Assembly: GCA_052387095.1 (NCBI GenBank) | Contig: JBQTJN010000013.1 | Location: 1-41,334, forward strand | From: JBQTJN01 sp052387095 | GTDB taxonomy: Bacteria > Pseudomonadota > Alphaproteobacteria > Micavibrionales > Micavibrionaceae | Reading direction: 5' to 3' | Length of the DNA stretch: 41,334 nt | Part shown: one piece after another, positions 15,452-22,576 of the stretch | Layout: each line of letters starts with the position of its first letter | How positions within the stretch are numbered: the first letter of the stretch is position 1 | The notes under the pieces: generated by a model | Databases searched by the model: none | Told to the model about the DNA's origin: nothing | Seen by the model: only the letters and a program-made list of their open reading frames with translations | Position numbers and translations under genes: made by a program

Positions 15452-16206
15452 TGTACCGGTCCGTTTACGATCTCAAAGGTTTTTACAACAGCCGAGCGGG
15501 GCGCGTTGTTGCGCGCGTACTCGGCGGGCGCATTAATGACATCTGGCCGGATGTTAAAAATCTGTCCGTTCTTGGCTGCGGTTACGCCGTGCCGTACCTC
15601 AGGGATTATATAGGACATGCGGAACGGGTGATTGCCGTCATGCCGGCGGCGCAGGGGGCTGATGCCTGGCCTGAAGATGCAAAAAATCTCGTTTGCCTCG
15701 CCGAAGAAGGGGAGCTGCCGTTCGAAAACAGTTCAATCGACCGGGTTATCCTTATACATGATGTGGAATTTTCGCAGTTCCTGGAATCCAAGCTGCAGGA
15801 AACATGGCGCGTGCTGAAACCTAATGGGCGCGTGCTGGTAATCGTACCAAATCGCAGGGGGCTCTGGAGCCGGGCTGACTGGTCGCCGCTGGGGCAGGGG
15901 ACGCCTTATAGCGCCCGGCAGATCCATTATTACCTGCGTGACAATTTATTTGTCCATGAACGCACGGAGGAAGCGCTTTTTATGCTGCCCCTGCCGTACC
16001 CGGTTATTCTCAAATGGGCCGATCTTTTTGAAAGGCTCGGCAAGCGTTACTGGTCGATCATGCCGGGCGTGCATATCGTCGAGGCGTCCAAACAACTTTA
16101 CGCAAAAGCCAATCCCGGTTCCGGTACGCGCGTTGCCGTGCGGGGCAAAGGTTTTGTGCCGCGGCCCGTACCGCAGGGCTTTACGAGAAGCCGGAGTTCA
16201 CTGTAG
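15451..16206 (+). CDS. SAM-dependent methyltransferase (Methyltransf_11-like)
   Basis: The 251-residue protein has a class I methyltransferase core: NLSVLGCGYAVPYLRDYI (motif I, with GCGYAVPY in place of the common GxGxG), SSIDRVILIHDVEF (motif II-like) and LQETWRVLKPNGRVLVIVPNRRGLWSR (post II). The substrate is unknown. Similar proteins are found in Alphaproteobacteria, often beside gloB, and have been annotated only as methyltransferases. It overlaps mutT by one base and precedes the chorismate mutase gene by 10 bases, so it is the second gene of a four-gene operon. Confidence 0.85.
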   Translation: MYRSVYDLKGFYNSRAGRVVARVLGGRINDIWPDVKNLSVLGCGYAVPYLRDYIGHAERVIAVMPAAQGADAWPEDAKNLVCLAEEGELPFENSSIDRVILIHDVEFSQFLESKLQETWRVLKPNGRVLVIVPNRRGLWSRADWSPLGQGTPYSARQIHYYLRDNLFVHERTEEALFMLPLPYPVILKWADLFERLGKRYWSIMPGVHIVEASKQLYAKANPGSGTRVAVRGKGFVPRPVPQGFTRSRSSL

Positions 16207-16216
16207 AAAGATAAAC

Positions 16217-17122
16217 ATGTCAAAGTCACTTGAAGAAATTCGTAAAAAGATTGATGCGCTGGATGATCAGATTCACGATCTCTTGATGGAGCGCGCTGAT
16301 CTTATCGTCGATGTTTCGGCCGAAAAACGCAAAAGCAATACCCAGATCGTGCAGCCGGCGCGTGAGGCGATCATGATCCGACGTCTGCTGAAGCGTCATC
16401 GTGCGCCGCTGCCGGAGATTGTTATTATCCGCATATGGCGTGAACTGGTCGGCGCAGTTTCGTTAATGCAGACGGGATTGAAGGTCGTGGTCAGTGCCGG
16501 CGAAGATCATGCCTATTGCTGGGATATGGCCAAGGAATATTTCGGCAGTGTTTTGCCGATGAGCCGGTCAACTTCGTCTCTCAAGGCGGTTTCATCGGTG
16601 TATGATGATGTCATGTCCTTTGCCGTTTTGCCCTGGCCGCAGGATGGTGAAAAGGCGCCGTGGTGGCCTTTCCTTATTACTAATCCCGGGAATAGCCTCA
16701 AGGTTATCTGCGCGCTGCCTTATGATTCCGAAAGCCTGGAGCGCAGTCATCAGCAAGGCAAGGCCGTTGTCATCTCGAAAACTGATTTTCTCGAGTCCGG
16801 CGACGATAACAGCTTTCTTGGCATTGAGATAGATTCAAATGTCAGCCGTACAAAAATTATGGACTCGCTTAAGGCTGTCGATCTGACGCCACTCAGCCTG
16901 TACACGCTGAGCGATATGAGCGGCATCACCATGCATTTCACGGAAGTGAAGGGCTATGTCGGGAATACGAGTGATGTCATCGGCAAGCTGGCTGCTAAAT
17001 TCGATGGCCTGCACATGCGCATCCGGCCGTTGGGCGGTTATCCCGTGCTGCCCGTACTGAAAAGCCTCAAGGTTGAGCCTTTGGCCACGCCCCCAGCGGG
17101 AAAACCCGAAGAGGCCGCATGA
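16217..17122 (+). CDS. Chorismate mutase with C-terminal extension
   Basis: The 301-residue protein has an AroQ-type chorismate mutase domain in the first ~90 residues: LEEIRKKIDALDDQIHDLLMERADLIVDVSAEK and the helix ending IIRIWRELVGAVSLMQ. It converts chorismate to prephenate. The remaining ~200 residues look like a degenerate prephenate-dehydratase-like plus ACT-like region, but the dehydratase catalytic motifs are not evident. The start at 16217 is chosen because the frame is open further upstream only inside the methyltransferase gene and the AroQ domain begins here. tyrA follows with a 4-base ATGA overlap. The order chorismate mutase-tyrA is common in alphaproteobacteria, usually with hisC between, which is missing here. 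Confidence 0.87.
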   Translation: MSKSLEEIRKKIDALDDQIHDLLMERADLIVDVSAEKRKSNTQIVQPAREAIMIRRLLKRHRAPLPEIVIIRIWRELVGAVSLMQTGLKVVVSAGEDHAYCWDMAKEYFGSVLPMSRSTSSLKAVSSVYDDVMSFAVLPWPQDGEKAPWWPFLITNPGNSLKVICALPYDSESLERSHQQGKAVVISKTDFLESGDDNSFLGIEIDSNVSRTKIMDSLKAVDLTPLSLYTLSDMSGITMHFTEVKGYVGNTSDVIGKLAAKFDGLHMRIRPLGGYPVLPVLKSLKVEPLATPPAGKPEEAA

Positions 17123-18075
17123 TTTTTCAAAATGTCACCATTATTGGGCTCGGCCTGATCGGGTCATCGCTGGCGCGCGCGATTCGTCAGAGCGGGCTCG
17201 CTGCGCACCTCACGGCTGCGGATATCAGTGAGGATGTCTGCAACCGTGTGCGTGCCCTAGGATTATGCGATGAGGTCACCGGTAATCTTTCCGCCGCTGT
17301 AAAAAATGCGGACCTGGTGATTATTGCTGTGCCGGTGGGTGCGTATGCTTCCGTCGGCCAGTCCATCTCGCTGTTTTTAAAGCCGGGCACAATCGTTACG
17401 GATGTCGGCTCCGTGAAAGCATCGGCGATTGAGGCGCTTGCGCCTTTTATTCCCGCGCATGTGCATTTAGTGCCCGGCCACCCGATCGCAGGTACGGAAC
17501 ATTCCGGCCCGGAAGCGGGTTTCGCGGAATTATTCCAGAAGCGCTGGTGCATCCTGACGCCGCTGCCGCAATCCGACATACAGGCGGTTGAAAAAATTAC
17601 GAAGCTCTGGGAAGCCTGCGGCGCGATGATCGAGATTATGGATGCCGAGCATCATGATCTTGTCCTCGGGACGACATCGCACCTCCCGCATTTGATCGCG
17701 TACACAATCGTCGGCACCGCCAACGCACTGGAGGATGACATTAAGGGTGAAGTCATCAAGTTTTCTGCCGGCGGATTCCGGGATTTTACGCGCATCGCCG
17801 CGTCGGACCCGGCTATGTGGCGCGATGTCTTTCTGAATAATAAAACCGCCGTTCTTGAAATGCTGCAGCGTTTTAACGAGGACCTTTCAGCACTTCAGAA
17901 AGCGATCCGGCAGAGTGATGGCGATTTCCTGTTTGATTTCTTTACCCGCACGCGCGCTATTCGCCGCGCGATTATTGATCAGGGGCAGGCGGATTACCGG
18001 GCGCCGGGCGGCGTAAAACAGGAAGGGACCCCACCTGTAGAGGCCCCGCATACAAATCCCCGCCGTGCTGGGTAA
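17119..18075 (+). CDS. tyrA: Prephenate/arogenate dehydrogenase
   Basis: The 318-residue protein oxidatively decarboxylates prephenate (or arogenate) towards tyrosine. The NAD(P)-binding GLGLIG is at 10-15 in a Rossmann start IIGLGLIGSSLARAI. HPIAGTEHSGPEAGF at 121-135, with the catalytic-type histidine, and the HLPHLIAY and FRDFTRIAASDPAMWRDVF segments are typical of the dimerisation domain. It overlaps chorismate mutase by 4 bases. Its last 104 bases overlap the end of the convergent acyltransferase gene, and these encode a Pro/Gly-rich, probably disordered tail (RAPGGVKQEG...PRRAG) beyond the conserved fold. Substrate choice between prephenate and arogenate is not readable here. Confidence 0.93.
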   Translation: MIFQNVTIIGLGLIGSSLARAIRQSGLAAHLTAADISEDVCNRVRALGLCDEVTGNLSAAVKNADLVIIAVPVGAYASVGQSISLFLKPGTIVTDVGSVKASAIEALAPFIPAHVHLVPGHPIAGTEHSGPEAGFAELFQKRWCILTPLPQSDIQAVEKITKLWEACGAMIEIMDAEHHDLVLGTTSHLPHLIAYTIVGTANALEDDIKGEVIKFSAGGFRDFTRIAASDPAMWRDVFLNNKTAVLEMLQRFNEDLSALQKAIRQSDGDFLFDFFTRTRAIRRAIIDQGQADYRAPGGVKQEGTPPVEAPHTNPRRAG

Positions 18076-19429
18076 GCGGGATTTTTGCCACGCCATCCTG
18101 ACTGAATAACCCGAGCGCCGCCGTGGCGAGGAAAACATTTTTCGCTTCGATGATCTCAAGAGTGGCGAGCTCCAGTAAAAAATCCTGATAATTATCGAGT
18201 TCAGCCTGCAGATTGACGTCAGGCACCGGTTCCGTGCGCAGGTCAATTTTTCCTGTTATTTTTCCTGTGAAATTGTGTTTTATGATTTCGCTATTGTGAA
18301 TGGTCAGGTGCTGGTTGAAATAAGTCACTTTTCCATTCAGTGAATCCAACACAAGCGGCATTTTCCACTCAGCCGTCTGCACTTCAATAGCGCCGGTCTG
18401 AATGTGAACAGGCATTAAAGGCAGGGGCCATGCTTTGAGATTCAGGTTGTAAACTGTAAGCGTGCCGTCCTTCGTCATCAGCGTGTCTTGGGTGATATCA
18501 ACGCGCACAGGCCCGGGGTAGCCGGTCACAACGGGCTGCGTGTATTCGCGGCCGTCGCCGCCAATGTCGCGCATAAACTGAAGATAGGAAATTTTCACTT
18601 GGTCTGCGACCAGGAACCAGACGTAGCTGTAGGCGCCGAATAGAATGACCAAAAATAATGTCGCCAGAACACCTGACCAGTTGCGGTGCGGGCGGGTTGT
18701 GAGCGCTTCTTCGTGCAATTTTAAAGTCGCGCTTTCGACGCGTGTGCGCAGGCCGTCCATGACAGCATCCTTCTCGCCGCCGGGTGGGACCGGTTCAAGA
18801 AACTCAAATACAACGGTGCCGGAACTCTTAAGCCAGCCGGTGCGAGGCCAGAACATGCCGCTATTGAGCGCCATGGGCACGATTGGCAGTCCTGTGCTCG
18901 CCTGTACGCGGGCGACACCGGAGCGATAGGGCTTGTCGTCTATCGTTTCATGAACCCAGACGCGTGTCCCTTGCGGAAAAATCACGATCGGGCGGCCCTG
19001 ATCCTTCATGCGCAGCGCGCCGCGTTCAAATGAAGCGAACGCCTGATCGGGTGTGCTGCGGTCAATGGCGATGACATCCGATTTGTTTAGGTACCAGCCC
19101 CAGAATGGGATGGAGAGGAGTTCTTTTTTCAAAACAATCGCCGGGTCTTTGAACAAAACGCGCAGCTTGATCGTTTCATAAGGCGATTGATGCTTGCAAG
19201 CGGCAATGTAAGAGCCCGAAGACGGCAGATATTGCACGCCGCGAATTTCGTAATGGAGGTTCAGGATGGTTTTTTCAAGAAATGTGCAGCCGGCGATCCA
19301 TGCGCTGACGATCCAGAGGTAATAACGCCGCGGCAAAAGCAGTCCGGGCAGGAAAACCACGCAGGCGAGCGCCGTCCAGCAATAAAATGTTAGGTTGAAG
19401 ATGTTGGAGCGGATAATCGCGCGTTGCAT
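17972..19429 (-). CDS. Lysophospholipid acyltransferase fused to a DUF2125-like domain
   Basis: The N-terminal ~245 residues are a PlsC-type acyltransferase: a membrane segment (about 12-33), motif I KHQSPYET (H80 with E where HX4D expects D), motif II AIDRST, motif III IFPQGTRV (about 151-156) and IVPMALNSGMFW. A second membrane span (about 252-274) follows, then ~200 residues of beta-rich sequence ending GGDLYAGPLQVGSLPVLRR, which resembles the C-terminal part of DUF2125 proteins. In related genomes these are usually separate neighbours, so this looks like a fusion. The start at 19427-19429 (485 residues) is preferred to an ATG nine codons upstream because it fits the usual MxRSxxFNLxFY N-terminus. 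Probably acylates lysophosphatidate at the inner membrane. Confidence 0.82.
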   Translation of the reverse strand: MQRAIIRSNIFNLTFYCWTALACVVFLPGLLLPRRYYLWIVSAWIAGCTFLEKTILNLHYEIRGVQYLPSSGSYIAACKHQSPYETIKLRVLFKDPAIVLKKELLSIPFWGWYLNKSDVIAIDRSTPDQAFASFERGALRMKDQGRPIVIFPQGTRVWVHETIDDKPYRSGVARVQASTGLPIVPMALNSGMFWPRTGWLKSSGTVVFEFLEPVPPGGEKDAVMDGLRTRVESATLKLHEEALTTRPHRNWSGVLATLFLVILFGAYSYVWFLVADQVKISYLQFMRDIGGDGREYTQPVVTGYPGPVRVDITQDTLMTKDGTLTVYNLNLKAWPLPLMPVHIQTGAIEVQTAEWKMPLVLDSLNGKVTYFNQHLTIHNSEIIKHNFTGKITGKIDLRTEPVPDVNLQAELDNYQDFLLELATLEIIEAKNVFLATAALGLFSQDGVAKIPLTQHGGDLYAGPLQVGSLPVLRRPAPGNPPAPDQ

Positions 19430-19431
19430 TT

Positions 19432-20043
19432 TTATGTTTGCCTGCTTTCGAACCATTCCTGCGCGTATATATAAGGTCCGCTCACGAGGCGGAACAAAGT
19501 TTTGTGATATTCACTCAGCATGATCAACCAAAATCTCTTCGTGCGGGGGCCGACATTCGGATGCTCGACCGGGTGGGGGATGATATCAACGCCGGGCAGC
19601 AACAGCGAGAAATGTAACAGCGCGCGGTTCATGTGGTAATTGGCGGTGACGAGGCGGATGGAATGGTAATCCGTATTTTTAAGCCAGTCGCGTGTTTGCT
19701 GCGCGTTCTGCAGGGTTGAAATCGAAGTGCGCTCCAATGTGATGCAGCATTCAGGCAATGGCGCGCGGCCTTTCCACATGGCGCGGACTTCGTTTTCCGT
19801 TACCCCGGGATGAACGCCGCTGATGAAGAGTTCTTTTGTTTTACCAAGAGCAAAGAGTATCAAACCTTCCTCGACACGGTTGCCGCCGCCGGTGAGGACA
19901 ACGATAACATCCGTTTTCTGATCGTTTTTCTGTGGCAGGCGCCAGATGCTGGCGGCACTGAACAACACGAATCCGCCGACCCAGAGCATAAGCGCTATGA
20001 GGAACAATGTAACAACCCGTGGTTTTCGCGGCGTCTGATTCAT
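19432..20043 (-). CDS. YdcF-like (DUF218) membrane-anchored protein
   Basis: The 203-residue protein has one N-terminal membrane span (about 11-33) and a DUF218/YdcF domain: DVIVVLTGGGNRVEEGLIL, ALGKTKELFISGV, ISTLQNAQQTRDWL, and the later IRLVTANYHMNRALLHF and IIPHPV. Members such as SanA and ElyC act in envelope integrity or peptidoglycan/lipid-carrier metabolism; the exact reaction is unknown. It lies 12 bases after ftsX and 2 bases before the acyltransferase start, in a ftsE-ftsX-ydcF-acyltransferase operon, supporting an envelope role. Confidence 0.88.
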   Translation of the reverse strand: MNQTPRKPRVVTLFLIALMLWVGGFVLFSAASIWRLPQKNDQKTDVIVVLTGGGNRVEEGLILFALGKTKELFISGVHPGVTENEVRAMWKGRAPLPECCITLERTSISTLQNAQQTRDWLKNTDYHSIRLVTANYHMNRALLHFSLLLPGVDIIPHPVEHPNVGPRTKRFWLIMLSEYHKTLFRLVSGPYIYAQEWFESRQT

Positions 20044-20055
20044 GGCCGGGCTTTC

Positions 20056-20994
20056 TTATGGCATATGCGAAAGTACGCGCATGACCGTAAAGCGTGCGGT
20101 TGCGGCACCGATAATGCAGGCCGCCAATGGTAGGGCGATAATGAAGGCGACATTGATAATGCTGAGCTTCGGCACGGGGAGAATGCTTTCGGACAGGTCG
20201 CCGGAAATAAAGCCGATAATGGCCAGAGCCGCGATGCTGCCCGCCATGCCGATCAGGCTGCCTTTCAAGGCGAGGTGGACAGCGTGCCGGCGGAACTGGC
20301 GCATAATGTAGTAATCACTGGCACCCATGAAATGCAGGAGTTCGACATCGGCGCGGTAGACCGCGACGCGGGATTTTATGGCGCCGGCAATTGCCGAGGC
20401 CGTCGCCGCGCCGATAATGATCGCCAATACTAACGATGCAAAGCGCAGAGAATTTGTCAGGCGCAGCAGGTCATTGAGCCAGCTCTCATGGGTGTCGAGT
20501 TCAATCGATTCATCGATTTTATGCAGCCGTGTACGCAGATTTTCAATGACCGCGTCTTCGGAAGCATCCGTTTCAACCGAAACGAGGCCGGGCAGGGGCA
20601 CATCATCCAGTTGCGCATTATGGCCGAGCCACGGTTCAATCAGGTCCTGCACCTCTTCAGGGCTCAGGATTTCGATCCTGGTGACATAACCGGCGCTATC
20701 GAGAGATTTTTTAACTTCAACTTGAAGGCGCGCCATGTCGCTGGCGCCGCGCATCGTGCCGTTTTTCATTTCAGCCGGGATCTCGACCGTCATTTTATTT
20801 TCAAGGCCGGACGACCATCGCGTAGCCATGGAGCCGATCGCAAATGCGCCCGCCAGCGTCATGGCCGCCATGAATGTCATCAGCGCGAGCAGGAGGGTCA
20901 GAGAGGATGAGCCCTCGTCTCTGTTCAAAGGCAAATCATAACCGCGCTTGCCGTCCGTGCTGCCGATGCGGCGATCTTTTTTGAAGGGTGTCAT
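20056..20994 (-). CDS. ftsX: Cell-division protein FtsX
   Basis: The 312-residue protein has the FtsX layout: a basic cytoplasmic N-terminus, membrane span 1 (about 31-56), a periplasmic domain (about 60-180) and three more spans (about 182-206, 240-264, 276-300). The loop ELLHFMGASDYYIMRQFRRH between spans 2 and 3 is the typical coupling helix. With FtsE it forms the ABC-type complex that links the divisome to peptidoglycan hydrolase activation. Its ATG overlaps the ftsE stop by 4 bases (ATGA). Confidence 0.92.
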   Translation of the reverse strand: MTPFKKDRRIGSTDGKRGYDLPLNRDEGSSSLTLLLALMTFMAAMTLAGAFAIGSMATRWSSGLENKMTVEIPAEMKNGTMRGASDMARLQVEVKKSLDSAGYVTRIEILSPEEVQDLIEPWLGHNAQLDDVPLPGLVSVETDASEDAVIENLRTRLHKIDESIELDTHESWLNDLLRLTNSLRFASLVLAIIIGAATASAIAGAIKSRVAVYRADVELLHFMGASDYYIMRQFRRHAVHLALKGSLIGMAGSIAALAIIGFISGDLSESILPVPKLSIINVAFIIALPLAACIIGAATARFTVMRVLSHMP

Positions 20995-21671
20995 GCGGCG
21001 GATGCCTCACGGCCGCGTTCTACGTGCAGATGCCCTTGTGTCAAAACCAGGCGCGGGTGGCCGAACCGTTCCATGAGGAGTTGGTTATGCGTGGCAATAA
21101 CAATTGTCGTGCCCATGCGGTTGAGCTGATCGAACAAATTGATCAGGCGGTAGCCGATTTCATCGTCGAGGTTGCCGGTCGGTTCATCGGCGAGCAGCAG
21201 GCGGGGGCGCGCAATGACAGCGCGGGCAATCGCCACGCGCTGCTGCTGCCCGCCAGAGAGCGTCGGCGGCAAGGCCTTTTTGTAATCGCCAAGCCCGACC
21301 CATTCGAGCAATTCGTTGACGTTGCTGCGGATTTCTTTTTCGGGGCGGCCGATGATGCGCAAAGGGAGCGCCACATTGTCAAAAACAGAAAGATGCGGCA
21401 GCAGACGGAAATCCTGGAAGACAACGCCGATGCGCTGGCGGATGGTGGTTAAAGAATGACGGTCGAGCGGATTTATATTATGACCAAACATGCTGATGAG
21501 GCCGCGCGTCGGCTTGCGGCCCAGATACATAAGGGTCATGAGCGAGGTTTTACCGGCACCGCTGAGGCCTGTCAGGAAATGGAAGGAGCCGGGCTCGAGC
21601 GCGAAATTGATATCGCTCAGCACTTCCGGGCCTATTCCGTATCTCAAGCCAACATGTTCGAACTTTATCAA
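20991..21671 (-). CDS. ftsE: Cell-division ATP-binding protein FtsE
   Basis: The 226-residue ABC ATPase has Walker A GLSGAGKT at 35-42, the signature LSGGQQQRVAIARA from 138, Walker B LLLADEPTGNLD from 158, and a switch histidine in IVIATHN. Q-loop VVFQDFRLLPHLSVFDNVALPLRI is characteristic of FtsE. It energises FtsX at the division site. It is the first gene of the operon and is divergent from the zinc-ribbon protein, with 74 bases between. Confidence 0.95.
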   Translation of the reverse strand: MIKFEHVGLRYGIGPEVLSDINFALEPGSFHFLTGLSGAGKTSLMTLMYLGRKPTRGLISMFGHNINPLDRHSLTTIRQRIGVVFQDFRLLPHLSVFDNVALPLRIIGRPEKEIRSNVNELLEWVGLGDYKKALPPTLSGGQQQRVAIARAVIARPRLLLADEPTGNLDDEIGYRLINLFDQLNRMGTTIVIATHNQLLMERFGHPRLVLTQGHLHVERGREASAA

Positions 21672-21745
21672 ATCGGTCTTCCGTCTGGTTAGGATTGACC
21701 CCGCATTATAAATACTAAAATATATCGGGAAAGAGAAGACTGCCT

Positions 21746-22576
21746 ATGATCCTCCAGTGTCCACAGTGCGAATCACGTTTTATGCTGCCCGCCCAGGTCC
21801 TTATGCCGGAGGGGCGGAAGGTGAAATGCTCGTCCTGCGCCCATTTGTGGTACCAGAAGCCCGATCCTGAAGAAATCAAGGCGCTGCAGGCGGAGCCGCT
21901 CACCGATATTCCGGACGGCGTTAAACCGCTGCCGGAAGGATCAAATGTTCCTGTTATCCAGAAAGAGCAAACTGGCCGGTTCAAATTCCTGAAAGATCCC
22001 CGCTTTGCCGGTTACGCGGCGGCGTTCGCGGTTTTCGTGATTATCCTCATTCCCGTGCTGGCATTTTCCGGGGAGGAAAAAATCGATTACAACGCGCTGG
22101 GTTTCAGCGATGTGTCCGTCCATGTTGTTGACTCAACGGCTGCAGGCGAAACCCTGACCTTTGCCGGTACACTTTCAAATGCTTCGGAACAGACGCTGAA
22201 AATTCTCCACCTGAAATTTGAACTGCTAGGCAGCGGCGGTGAAGTTATCGACCGTTGGGGCGATCCGCCTTTCTCCGAAACGATTGAGCCCGGTGAGGCC
22301 ATAACCTTCAGCCTGCCGCACACGTCGCATTCCGTGGGCGGGGATGAACTGCGCGTGATGTTTGTGTCCGAGGCGGACTTTAAAACAATTTCAGCAGGCG
22401 CCGGTAATACTCCAGCTCGATCTCCGGCCGGTTCTCCCCCGCACGCTGGCGCAGGATCTCAAGAATCTCCTGCGCTTCACGGCGCTCAGCCGCATCCGGA
22501 ATCTTCACATCAGAGTCCGGAAGCCCCTGACCATTCCCGATCGGGCGGCCCAGCGGGTCAAAACGCATCCCATTAG
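21746..22576 (+). CDS. Zinc-ribbon (MJ0042/DUF3426-type) membrane protein with antisense-derived tail
   Basis: The 276-residue protein begins with a zinc ribbon: C5-x2-C8 and C28-x2-C31 (MILQCPQCESRF...KVKCSSCAHLWY), the MJ0042 type. A membrane span follows at about 89-108 (YAAAFAVFVIILIPVLAF), then a DUF3426-like beta domain (about 120-210) with LTFAGTLSNASEQTLKI and SLPHTSHSVGGDELRVMFV. It is divergent from ftsE, a frequent alphaproteobacterial neighbourhood. The last ~65 residues (from about 212) are low-complexity, rich in Pro, Ser, His, Gly and Ala, and are encoded opposite the end of the TIGR02302 gene, so they are probably a newly acquired tail after loss of the original stop. Function is unknown. 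Confidence 0.85.
   Translation: MILQCPQCESRFMLPAQVLMPEGRKVKCSSCAHLWYQKPDPEEIKALQAEPLTDIPDGVKPLPEGSNVPVIQKEQTGRFKFLKDPRFAGYAAAFAVFVIILIPVLAFSGEEKIDYNALGFSDVSVHVVDSTAAGETLTFAGTLSNASEQTLKILHLKFELLGSGGEVIDRWGDPPFSETIEPGEAITFSLPHTSHSVGGDELRVMFVSEADFKTISAGAGNTPARSPAGSPPHAGAGSQESPALHGAQPHPESSHQSPEAPDHSRSGGPAGQNASH

Noticed and set aside
15938..16216. Upstream extension of the chorismate mutase frame
   Set aside because: It overlaps the methyltransferase gene in another frame and the translated sequence has no family resemblance; the AroQ domain starts at 16217.
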